Positions 10,325 to 18,221 of a stretch of 56,632 bases of DNA are shown here, piece by piece (the stretch's first letter is position 1; every line of letters starts with the position of its first letter). Source of the stretch: Peptostreptococcus canis (GTDB taxonomy: Bacteria > Bacillota > Clostridia > Peptostreptococcales > Peptostreptococcaceae); the NCBI RefSeq assembly GCF_014229965.1, contig NZ_JABGBW010000008.1, positions 1 through 56,632 on the forward strand, given 5' to 3'. The position numbers and the translations under genes were made by a program. Below the pieces are notes generated by a model that made no database searches, was not told the DNA's origin, and saw only the letters and a program-made list of their open reading frames with translations.

Positions 10325-10873
10325 TTAAAGCTTTTCAAGCTCCTCTTCCATCTTCAATCTTTCATTTACCCTTGATGAACAATATGCTATATCATCTTCA
10401 TTTACATGTTCTCCTAATATCTTATATTTAAGCAAATTTTTTTCATCTAACATATGGGCTTTAAAAGCTTTTTCACCAACAGATTCCGCCTTCATATGTT
10501 TTATGCCTTCAAGAACTCTAACATCTATTTTCCCATTGCATAAGAAATATCCTATCATTTTACAACTTTCATGGATTAATCCAACCATGTTTCTAGAACA
10601 GTTCTCTCCATGCTCGGAATCCGGAAAATGGCCCATTGTTCCAAATAAAAATACCTTTTTATTTCTTAAATTTGATATAAACTCTTTCATTTCCTTATGT
10701 GGAAATGATTTATCAATCCAAAAACCTGAAATCACGACATCATAATCATCTATGTTTGGATTTTCCTTAATGTTAAACAAAGATTTTTCAAACCCCTGAA
10801 TTTTATCAAATATACCTTTTGCCAATCTTTCTGTATTGCCTGAAAGAGATCCATAAACAACTGCTACTTTCAT
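10325..10873 (-). CDS. Flavodoxin-family protein
   Basis: The 182-residue product has a flavodoxin-like FMN-binding N-terminus: YGSLSGNTERLAKGI at about 8-22 matches the phosphate-binding loop. Further features are SGFWIDKSFP (about 49-58) and FGTMGHFPDSEHGENC (about 77-92), which resemble a redox-partner subgroup of flavodoxins; the bilirubin-reductase partner BilS is one possible relative, but this is from memory and not tested. The C-terminal 50 residues are helical and acidic. Its promoter is overlapped by a Fur-like palindrome, which fits flavodoxin replacing ferredoxin when iron is scarce. It is divergent from an AraC regulator and has its own terminator. Confidence 0.82.
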   Translation of the reverse strand: MKVAVVYGSLSGNTERLAKGIFDKIQGFEKSLFNIKENPNIDDYDVVISGFWIDKSFPHKEMKEFISNLRNKKVFLFGTMGHFPDSEHGENCSRNMVGLIHESCKMIGYFLCNGKIDVRVLEGIKHMKAESVGEKAFKAHMLDEKNLLKYKILGEHVNEDDIAYCSSRVNERLKMEEELEKL

Positions 10874-10919
10874 TTTATTTCCTCCAAAATTTAATTGTAT
10901 TTTACAAAACCCTATTTAT

Positions 10920-10947
10920 ATTTTAACATACACATAATTATTATCAA
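10920..10947 (-). promoter_or_regulatory. Flavodoxin promoter overlapped by a Fur-like operator
   Basis: On the minus strand: TTGATA, 16-nt spacer, TAAAAT. The 15-mer at 10932-10946 reads TGATAATAATTATGT, close to the 7-1-7 Fur consensus TGATAATnATTATCA, with a full left half and five of seven right-half bases. It covers the -35 and spacer, so bound repressor would block polymerase. Fur versus PerR or another Fur-family regulator cannot be told. Confidence 0.5.
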
Positions 10948-11013
10948 TTATATATTTTTATCAATTATTACACTATATTTAGTTTTTGATTTATTTTTTA
11001 ACTCATGTCTTTA

Positions 11014-11022
11014 TGATATAAT
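11014..11022 (+). promoter_or_regulatory. Extended -10 promoter for the AraC-family gene
   Basis: TGATATAAT lies 32 bp before the start codon; the only -35 candidate at 17 nt is a T-run. Confidence 0.5.
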
Positions 11023-11054
11023 CAATATATGACTATTATACAAAGAGGTGAATT

Positions 11055-11762
11055 ATGAACGAAATACTATTAAAATTAGATAAAGAATTTGATATAGATA
11101 TAAATATAAATTATAAAACGGTCTGTGAAATATTAATAAAAGGAGACATAGGTGAAGCCAAAAAAGAATTTCGTACTTTAACAAAGAAATACTTTAACAG
11201 CAATAATATTCTAATATATAGAATTTTCCTTAATAGTTTGGTATATGCAATATTTCATTATGTTTTATATACGCATGATATATCCTTATATAATAGCTGT
11301 CATCATTGCACCATAGCTATGCACAAAGATATTACAAAGGATGATTTTTTGCCTATTTCCGATAGTATAATAGAAACATATTATAATGAAATGCTGGAAA
11401 AGGGCATAATTGTTGTAAATCCTTTCCTGAAAAATGTATTCGAGTATATAGACGAAAACCTTGATAAACCAATTGGACTTGACCATATGTCCCAGGTCAT
11501 ACATGTAAATAAAAGCTATCTGTCACAATTATTCAAAAATAAAACCGGTATGACCTTCAGTACATATGTAAATAATAGAAAACTCAACAGAGCCAGAGAG
11601 CTTTTAATCAAAACAGATTTAAGCGTACCTGAAATAAGTAGAGAATGTGGATATAAAAATCCTAATTACTTTTCCACAATCTTCACAAAAAAAATGGGCA
11701 TATCTCCGGGAAGTTTCAGAAAAAACAGCTCTGTACTACCCGCTCATACTGAAAAAGATTAA
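11055..11762 (+). CDS. AraC-family transcriptional regulator
   Basis: The 235-residue protein ends in a standard AraC double helix-turn-helix domain (about 135-230): VNKSYLSQLFKNKTGMTF is the first motif and SVPEISRECGYKNPNYFS the second, with the terminal GISPGSFRK. The N-terminal 130 residues are all-alpha in appearance, contain the Cys/His cluster NSCHHCTIAMH, and match no sensor domain I recognise. The cluster could bind metal or haem, which would fit the neighbouring iron-type operator; this is inference. It is divergent from the flavodoxin, the usual arrangement for a local regulator and its target. An AGAGGTGA site precedes the ATG. Confidence 0.87.
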   Translation: MNEILLKLDKEFDIDININYKTVCEILIKGDIGEAKKEFRTLTKKYFNSNNILIYRIFLNSLVYAIFHYVLYTHDISLYNSCHHCTIAMHKDITKDDFLPISDSIIETYYNEMLEKGIIVVNPFLKNVFEYIDENLDKPIGLDHMSQVIHVNKSYLSQLFKNKTGMTFSTYVNNRKLNRARELLIKTDLSVPEISRECGYKNPNYFSTIFTKKMGISPGSFRKNSSVLPAHTEKD

Positions 11763-11831
11763 TATTTATATAATCAAATTAAATTTGTAATTAATATTAT
11801 ACACAAATCCACAGAAATGAGGTGAATAAAG

Positions 11832-12548
11832 ATGTTTGATGTGATTATAGTTGCAGCAGGTTCCGGAAAAAGAATGAATCTGGATAAAAATAAACAACTT
11901 TTAAAAATAAAAAACAAACCTATACTGGCATGGTCAATAGAACAGTTCTATAATAATGATAGAATTGACAATATTATAATAGCAATCAGAGAGCAAGACA
12001 GAAATGAAATAAATGATATTTTGAAAGAATATAATTTTGAAAACATACACCTTGTGCCTGGAGGAAAAGAAAGACAAGATTCTATCCATAATTGTATAAA
12101 CAAATTGGATGAACTTCTAAAAAAACAAGTTGGCTATACTTATACTCAAAGTGATAGATACCTCATAATACATGATGGTGCCAGACCATTTATAGATAAA
12201 GAAATAATAAATAGAACTATTGAAGAAACAAAAATTCATAATTCAATTTGCATAGGTGTACCATCAAAGGATACGATAAAAATAATAGATGATGAAAAAA
12301 TAATTTGTCAAACCCCTAAAAGAGAGTCGTTATGGTGTGCTCAAACACCCCAATCTTTTAGACTTGACATTATATTTGGTGCATACAAAAACGCATACGA
12401 AAAAGGATTTATCGGAACAGATGATGCATCTCTAGTTGAAAATATGGGTTCTAAAGTAAAAATGGTTATCGGAAGTTATGAAAACATAAAGGTAACCACA
12501 ATTGAGGATTTAATATTTGCTGAAAATATAGCCAAAAACAGGCTGTAA
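11832..12548 (+). CDS. ispD: 2-C-methyl-D-erythritol 4-phosphate cytidylyltransferase
   Basis: Third step of the MEP isoprenoid pathway: MEP plus CTP gives CDP-methylerythritol and pyrophosphate. The 238-residue product shows the nucleotidyltransferase motif VAAGSGKRM (about 8-16) with the following KQLL lysine, the central IIHDGARPF motif, and the family segments IGVPSKDTIK, QTPQSFR and GTDDASLVE. An AATGAGGTGA site precedes the ATG. ispF follows after 139 bp, a common pairing. A Fur-regulated or AraC link to the upstream gene is not evident. Confidence 0.95.
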   Translation: MFDVIIVAAGSGKRMNLDKNKQLLKIKNKPILAWSIEQFYNNDRIDNIIIAIREQDRNEINDILKEYNFENIHLVPGGKERQDSIHNCINKLDELLKKQVGYTYTQSDRYLIIHDGARPFIDKEIINRTIEETKIHNSICIGVPSKDTIKIIDDEKIICQTPKRESLWCAQTPQSFRLDIIFGAYKNAYEKGFIGTDDASLVENMGSKVKMVIGSYENIKVTTIEDLIFAENIAKNRL

Positions 12549-12687
12549 ATACACTTAAAATAAAATTGCAATCACATTTTATTATATACAGATATTAATA
12601 CTATACATAAATCTTACTACGAAACTAAAAAAAATAAAAAATAATAAATTATTTACAAATACTTATAAATACTATTTGGAGGAAAAA

Positions 12688-13161
12688 ATGAGAGTTGGAA
12701 TTGGTTATGACGTACACAAACTGGTTGAAAATAGAGATTTAATAATAGGCGGTGTTAAAATTCCGCATGAAAAAGGATTGCTCGGACATTCAGATGCAGA
12801 CGTTCTTACACATGCTGTTATAGACGCCATATTTGGCGCATTGGCAGTAGGAGATTTGGGAAGCCACTTCCCTGATACAGATGAAAAATATAAAAATGCC
12901 GATAGCCTAAAACTTATGGAATATACTTACAAACTTATGAACTATATGGGATATAAAATAGGTAACATAGATTGTACAATAATAGCACAGTCACCTAAAA
13001 TGGCGCCCTATTTGGATGAAATGAAGGAAAATTTTGGTAAAATTTTAAATACTGATTTGAAAAATATAAATATCAAAGCTACTACTGAAGAAGGACTTGG
13101 ATTCACGGGAAAAAAAGAAGGTATTGCATCTCAATGTATATGCTTAATCCTTAAAAAGTAG
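12688..13161 (+). CDS. ispF: 2-C-methyl-D-erythritol 2,4-cyclodiphosphate synthase
   Basis: Fifth step of the MEP pathway, cyclising CDP-ME 2-phosphate with release of CMP; the enzyme is a Zn-dependent trimer. The 157-residue product begins [12 protein letters not shown], where Asp and His are metal ligands, and continues with [17 protein letters not shown], the third metal-ligand His. The substrate-loop motif GSHFPDTD and the terminal [12 protein letters not shown] are intact. ATG at 12688 is used because TTTGGAGG lies 6 nt upstream. It is followed by a strong two-tier terminator shared with the convergent CWB2 gene. Confidence 0.96.
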   Translation: MRVGIGYDVHKLVENRDLIIGGVKIPHEKGLLGHSDADVLTHAVIDAIFGALAVGDLGSHFPDTDEKYKNADSLKLMEYTYKLMNYMGYKIGNIDCTIIAQSPKMAPYLDEMKENFGKILNTDLKNINIKATTEEGLGFTGKKEGIASQCICLILKK

Positions 13162-13280
13162 AATCTAATACATACACTCATATATAATGCATTTATATAT
13201 TTATTATATATATTTTTATATCACTTCTATTTTTTGAGCAAATTTATTTTTAAGCGAGCATTAAAAATGCATAGATAACA

Positions 13281-13345
13281 AAAAAATTAAGAATAACATC
13301 CTTCACTTTAATAAGTGTCAAGAGTTATTCTTAATTTTTCTTTTT
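13281..13345. terminator. Bidirectional two-tier terminator between ispF and the CWB2 gene
   Basis: A 16-bp perfect outer stem (13282-13297 with 13324-13339) encloses a small CACTT/AAGTG hairpin. A-runs and T-runs on both sides make it work for both convergent genes. Confidence 0.88.
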
Positions 13346-13361
13346 GAGTTAGCTCTACATT

Positions 13362-14408
13362 TTATTTAATTTTTAATAATTCATTATAAACCTGATTTGA
13401 AACGGATTTTTCTCCACCTATAATTATTACTTCTTTTATATTTTTGTTATTAACCAGGTAATCTCTTGTATCTTTATTCAATTTATTCGGTTGAGTAAGC
13501 AATACTACACCGCCTTTCGCATTGGCAACCACTCCTGATGATAACGCATCCGGGAATCTAGTTCCATCTACCAACACTACCGTTGTCGGATTAGTTTTAA
13601 AATACATTTTATACTTCTTCGCTATCTGTATTGCAGTTAAATATCTATCTCTTCCAGATATTCTTGAATTAACCGGATTAAATCCATCAGGGTAATTTAC
13701 TGCCCTGAACTTCTTAGGAACAGAGTTGTATCCTCCTATAATAAATCCATATTCCCAACCAATATTGTCTCCGATATCTCTTGGATAATCAAATAAATAG
13801 TATCCATATTTTCCAGCTGTTATTCCGGCAAATGGAACAACAGATAACAAATCCGCGAATTTATCTTTATTAATTAAAATAGTCGAACTCGTATCACCTA
13901 TTGTAGCATCATCACCGTATAAAATTTTGGCTATCTTCCAATTTATCATACCATCAAAAGAATCCCCATCGTCAATTTGTGATTCTGTTAAATAAAGTCT
14001 TTCATAATTTATATTTATATTTCTCAATTCTTGTTCCAGTTTTTTATTGACTTTTCTATAATCTCCAACTATATATATTTTTTTAACGCCCAATCTTTTC
14101 ATATCATCTATAGTGTATTGTGGCAATTTCTTGTTATCGTAAATGAAATAAGGAGCCTCTAATGCAGTCGCCATATAACTGGCACTTAAAGCCGTTTTAA
14201 AATCATCACCATATGCAATTACACCTAATTGCCTTGGATTTTTATTTATAAAGACACTTGAAGCAAAATATGCAGTTGCATATCTATTAGGACCAGAAGT
14301 TCTACTGACAGCAAATCTTCCCTCAGCATTTGATTTTCCAGAATTAGTGATTGATGCACCTGAAATAATCAAAAATGCTACTAAAATAATCGAAAATAAT
14401 TTTTTCAT
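13362..14408 (-). CDS. Secreted CWB2-repeat cell-wall-binding protein
   Basis: A 348-residue secreted protein: signal peptide at about 1-27 (lysines then a long hydrophobic run), and the remainder made of cell-wall-binding repeat 2 (PF04122) units. Typical signs are RTSGPNRYATA, VVLVDGTRFPDALSSGVVA and VIIIGGEKSVSNQVY. Three CWB2 units normally form one anchor that binds an anionic wall polymer, so this is little more than an anchor; no effector domain is visible. The start at 14408 follows AAGGGGGGAATAG; a longer ORF start at 14447 would bury that site. A 16-bp palindrome (14485-14500) lies upstream. Confidence 0.88.
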   Translation of the reverse strand: MKKLFSIILVAFLIISGASITNSGKSNAEGRFAVSRTSGPNRYATAYFASSVFINKNPRQLGVIAYGDDFKTALSASYMATALEAPYFIYDNKKLPQYTIDDMKRLGVKKIYIVGDYRKVNKKLEQELRNININYERLYLTESQIDDGDSFDGMINWKIAKILYGDDATIGDTSSTILINKDKFADLLSVVPFAGITAGKYGYYLFDYPRDIGDNIGWEYGFIIGGYNSVPKKFRAVNYPDGFNPVNSRISGRDRYLTAIQIAKKYKMYFKTNPTTVVLVDGTRFPDALSSGVVANAKGGVVLLTQPNKLNKDTRDYLVNNKNIKEVIIIGGEKSVSNQVYNELLKIK

Positions 14409-14542
14409 AACTATTCCCCCCTTAAATAAAAATATAAATACTATCATTGCATTACAATATACTTCTTACTTACTATATTATCATAAAATCACATGATTTT
14501 GATATTTATTTTTTAAATTTAGATAATTATTTTTCTGCACAT

Positions 14543-16234
14543 TTATAAATCCATCAATTCACTCATTTTTATAACCCTGTCACAAACCCCCATAGTAGAT
14601 TCTCTATGTGATACCAATACTATAGCTTTATCTTTTATTCCTTCTATCAAAGATTTAAGTATTATGGCTTCATTATGGGAATCCAAATTTGAAGTAGGTT
14701 CATCCAATAACAACAATTTACTATCAGTCAAAAAACATCTTGCCAAACCTATCCTTTGTCTTTCTCCCCCGGAAAAATTATCGCCAAGTTCAGAAACCCT
14801 TGTATTCAATCCGTTATCCAAACCGGATATATATTCATATATAGATGCTTTTTTCAAAGCCTCATTAATCTCCTGATCAGTAGCATCTTGTTTTGCAATT
14901 TTTAAATTATCCCTAATTGTACCGGCAAACAAAATTGTCGTCTGAGTCATATAATCAATATTATCGTAAATTGAATCTGTATTAATATCTCTCAAATTTA
15001 TTCCATTGACAGATATTGTTCCCTTTTGAGGATCCCAAAATCTCATCAAAAGTTTAAGAATAGTAGATTTACCACTACCACTTTTCCCCATAATTCCAAG
15101 AGTTTCACCTTTATTTATTTCTAAATTAATATTATCGAGAATCTTTACATTATCGTATGCAAATTCTACATTTTCTAACGCTATATTTTCAAGATCTACA
15201 TTGACTCCATCTTTCACTTTTTCAACCATTGGCTTTTCTTCCAATAAATTCATTACCCTATCTCCACAGGCAAGAGTTTGAGTAAGTGTTACCCCCAGAT
15301 TTGCAAGAGCAATACATGGACCAAATGTACTCATTTGAGTAAGAACAGCGATAAATCCCTGAGAAGGAGTAATCGCTCCCGATATAGCCAATTTAGTACA
15401 AACCAGTGCTTGAATTACAGAAAATACAATTATTATTGTATCTGTATTTCCCTGCAAAGAAGCCACTTGTTCTTTTAATTTCAACTGATGAACTAATGTT
15501 TCTTCTGTAGTATTTTCAATATCTTGTATTGCATAGTTTCCGGCATCATACTGAATAACCTCTCTAATCCCTCTTAGTTCATCCAAAAATTTACCATTTA
15601 AATATCCAATATTTTTTCTTATATTAACTCCAACATCCTTACTTTTAGCAGAAGCAATATATGGAACTATCACTCCTATTGTTATATATGATGCAATAGC
15701 CACTAAAGCGATAAGGGGATGAATATTTATAAAAAATATTGCCAAAACTATAGTAACAAAAAATGCTATCATAATCGGTGATATAGTATGTGCATAAAAA
15801 ACTTCCAACAACTCTATATCCCCCATTATAAGGGAAATTAACTTACCAGGATTTTCTCCCTCCAACTTTGCAGGTGCAAGTCTTCTCATAGCACTAAATA
15901 TTTGCCCTCTAATTTCAGCAAGTATTCTAAATGCTATATAATGATTGCAATACTGTTCTACATAGTGAAATACTCCCCTCAATATAGCACATACTACAAG
16001 AGCTTTAATATAAAAAGAAAACTCATATCCGCCAAACGGAAGATTAACAAATCCCCGACTTATAAAATCAGGAAGTAAACTCAACATCGCATATCCGCCA
16101 ATTATTCCGATACCAAATGACAAAATAAATCCGATTACCCCCAAGGTTATGGCCGCTAACATCTGTAATTTTAGAGGTTTGATCATTTTGACCATTTCCA
16201 CCATCAACTTGGCAGCATTCCTTCTGCTACTCAT
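14543..16234 (-). CDS. ABC exporter half-transporter, CydC-like
   Basis: A 563-residue fusion of a six-helix exporter domain (about 15-320) and an ATPase domain (about 335-560). Walker A is MGKSGSGKST (near 382), the signature is FSGGERQRIGLAR (near 486) and Walker B is LLLLDEPTS. Its ATG overlaps the last 8 bases of the upstream partner, so the two are co-translated and should form a heterodimer. The pair resembles CydDC thiol exporters, but no cytochrome bd genes are near. With a Fur-like operator on the promoter, a role in haem, siderophore or metal homeostasis is equally possible; the substrate is unassigned. Confidence 0.88.
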   Translation of the reverse strand: MSSRRNAAKLMVEMVKMIKPLKLQMLAAITLGVIGFILSFGIGIIGGYAMLSLLPDFISRGFVNLPFGGYEFSFYIKALVVCAILRGVFHYVEQYCNHYIAFRILAEIRGQIFSAMRRLAPAKLEGENPGKLISLIMGDIELLEVFYAHTISPIMIAFFVTIVLAIFFINIHPLIALVAIASYITIGVIVPYIASAKSKDVGVNIRKNIGYLNGKFLDELRGIREVIQYDAGNYAIQDIENTTEETLVHQLKLKEQVASLQGNTDTIIIVFSVIQALVCTKLAISGAITPSQGFIAVLTQMSTFGPCIALANLGVTLTQTLACGDRVMNLLEEKPMVEKVKDGVNVDLENIALENVEFAYDNVKILDNINLEINKGETLGIMGKSGSGKSTILKLLMRFWDPQKGTISVNGINLRDINTDSIYDNIDYMTQTTILFAGTIRDNLKIAKQDATDQEINEALKKASIYEYISGLDNGLNTRVSELGDNFSGGERQRIGLARCFLTDSKLLLLDEPTSNLDSHNEAIILKSLIEGIKDKAIVLVSHRESTMGVCDRVIKMSELMDL

Positions 16235-17966
16235 CTAATCCACCTCTCTTTCTATAACTTTCAAGTTCTTCCTGTCTGCTGAATAATGACTCATAATGTC
16301 CTTTTAGTTTCATCAATTCATCATGCTTTCCGGATTCAACTATCTCACCTTTCTTCAATACATATATATTATCTGCATTCACAACTGACTGTAACCTATG
16401 AGAAATATATATAACTGTCTTTTTCTTTGAAATTTCTTCTATTATTTTGATAATAACCTCTTCGGATTCTACATCTATATTCGAAGTAGCCTCATCAAAA
16501 ATATAAACTTGGGCATCGTGTAAAAGAGCTCTGGCAAGACTAAGTCGCTGTGCCTGCCCACCGGAAAGATTTTTTCCTTGTGAAAGAACTTCTGTATCCA
16601 AACCATCCAATTTGCTGAAAACTTCCCATAAACTCACTTTTTCCAGCACTTCAATCATTTCTTTTTCAGTGGCTTTGTCATTTCCAAGAATTAAATTTGA
16701 TCTAACAGTTCCCTGGAAAATATGACCATCATGAGTTATTCTTATTATATTTTTGCTAATTTCCCCTTTGGCAAGGGAGAAAACTTCTTTACTTCCATAG
16801 TAAATAGAATTCTTTGGTTGTCTATATTCACTTGCTATCACTGAAGCCAGTGTAGATTTACCACAACCTGAAGGTCCTACTAGAGCAGTCATTTCTCCTG
16901 ATAGAAATTTCATATTTAAATTCTTTAAAGCATGAGTACCATCCTGATAGAAATAGTCCATATCTCTAATAACAATATCTGAATTTTTTTCATACACTTC
17001 TTCTCCATATTCGACATCTTCGCTCTCATTCAAAAACTCCAACATCTTTTCACTGGCAGTTACTCCTGTCATAGCAATATGAAAAAGAGCCGTTAAAGTT
17101 CTCATTGGAACGAAAAAATCTGCAATTAAAAGAAATATAGCTATAAGTTGATAGTCCGATATATTACCTGTGACAAACTGATTAAGAGCCACTATTACAC
17201 CGGCTGCAGCGCCACCATATGCGATCCAATCTATAATCATAATGGAATTAAGTTGCATAGATAAAACTTTCATAGTCTCTTTTCTAAAACCTTCCGCCAT
17301 TTCATCCAGCTCTTTAGCCCTATATCCGTCGGCTTTAAATACCTTCAAGGTAGTTAATCCCTGTAAACTATCCAAAAATAAATTACCTACGTCTGCATAC
17401 TTTGACCAATATTTCTTCTGTACACCCTTCACTATTTTCAATATCAATAACAAAAATAAAGGTATCATAGGTGCTAAAACCAAAAGCACTACTGCAACCC
17501 ATATATTTATCGGTGCAATTACTAAAAATAAAATAAATGTAGATATAAAGCTATAATAAAATTGAGTAAGATAAGCACCAAAATAATTCTCCAGTTGCTC
17601 AACTCCCTCAACTCCCAAATGAACTATCTCCTGAGTAGTTAGTTTTTCCTGATACAAAGTTCCCATTGAAAGAACTTTCTCATATATAGCCTTTCTAAGG
17701 TTATGTTTCACCTCATGAATAACCAAACTGTTCTTCTGTGAAGCCAACCTAATACATACTTGTCTTACAATCAAGGATAATAATATCAATCCAAATGATA
17801 ACTTCAAATCAAATATATATTTATTTAGTATAAAGTATGAAAGGACAGATGCAAACATAAACGAAAACAATATATTAGCTAAAAGTCTAATACAGTTAAT
17901 AAATACCGCTTGTCCTATATACTTTCTCGTATTTCCGCAAAATTGAAATAATGCCTTTTCAACCAA
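16227..17966 (-). CDS. ABC exporter half-transporter, CydD-like
   Basis: The 579-residue partner of the downstream CydC-like protein. A six-helix transmembrane domain fills about 15-310; the ATPase shows LVGPSGCGKST (near 363), LSGGQAQRLSLARALL (near 467) and Walker B VYIFDEATS. The likely start is TTG at 17966, since TTGGAGGTGAT lies 7 nt before it; the open frame extends to 17987 but that would include the binding site. Its promoter region carries a Fur-like palindrome inside the -35/-10 spacer, so iron-dependent expression is likely if a Fur protein recognises it. Confidence 0.87.
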   Translation of the reverse strand: MVEKALFQFCGNTRKYIGQAVFINCIRLLANILFSFMFASVLSYFILNKYIFDLKLSFGLILLSLIVRQVCIRLASQKNSLVIHEVKHNLRKAIYEKVLSMGTLYQEKLTTQEIVHLGVEGVEQLENYFGAYLTQFYYSFISTFILFLVIAPINIWVAVVLLVLAPMIPLFLLLILKIVKGVQKKYWSKYADVGNLFLDSLQGLTTLKVFKADGYRAKELDEMAEGFRKETMKVLSMQLNSIMIIDWIAYGGAAAGVIVALNQFVTGNISDYQLIAIFLLIADFFVPMRTLTALFHIAMTGVTASEKMLEFLNESEDVEYGEEVYEKNSDIVIRDMDYFYQDGTHALKNLNMKFLSGEMTALVGPSGCGKSTLASVIASEYRQPKNSIYYGSKEVFSLAKGEISKNIIRITHDGHIFQGTVRSNLILGNDKATEKEMIEVLEKVSLWEVFSKLDGLDTEVLSQGKNLSGGQAQRLSLARALLHDAQVYIFDEATSNIDVESEEVIIKIIEEISKKKTVIYISHRLQSVVNADNIYVLKKGEIVESGKHDELMKLKGHYESLFSRQEELESYRKRGGLDE

Positions 17967-18025
17967 AATATCACCTCCAATTTTCAATATTGCACTTACC
18001 GGTATATTTTTTACCAGCTAATTAA

Positions 18026-18054
18026 ATAATATAATAATTGTTATCAATAAACAA
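18026..18054 (-). promoter_or_regulatory. ABC-exporter promoter with Fur-like operator in the spacer
   Basis: On the minus strand: TTGTTT, 17-nt spacer, TATTAT. The spacer contains TGATAACAATTATTA (18032-18046), matching six of seven bases in each half of the Fur 7-1-7 palindrome. It lies about 60-90 bp upstream of the CydD-like start. Confidence 0.5.
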
Positions 18055-18116
18055 CACATTTCATAAAATTCGCAAAAATAGTTAAAGATATTCCAACAAA
18101 ATTTAAAAAAGAACAT

Positions 18117-18188
18117 AAAAAAAGCGTCGACAATAATATTTTCCATTTCTCATCTTAGGACGACTATGGATATATTACTATCAACGCT
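18117..18188 (-). terminator. Conserved three-tier hairpin with U-tract (copy 1), after the Cna-B surface protein gene
   Basis: On the minus strand a 16-bp outer stem (with three G-U pairs) encloses TCCAT/ATGGA and a CGTC/GATG tip, ending in seven T. It begins 33 nt after the stop codon. The same fold and much of the sequence recur at 56437-56516. It should terminate transcription; the sequence conservation hints at an additional role. Confidence 0.75.
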
Positions 18189-18221
18189 AAATACTACTTA
18201 CATTAGATATTTTTTATATTA

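Noticed and set aside
14543-17966. Firm naming of the ABC pair as cydC/cydD
   Set aside because: Sequence type fits, but there is no cydAB nearby and the promoter carries a Fur-like site, so the substrate is left open.
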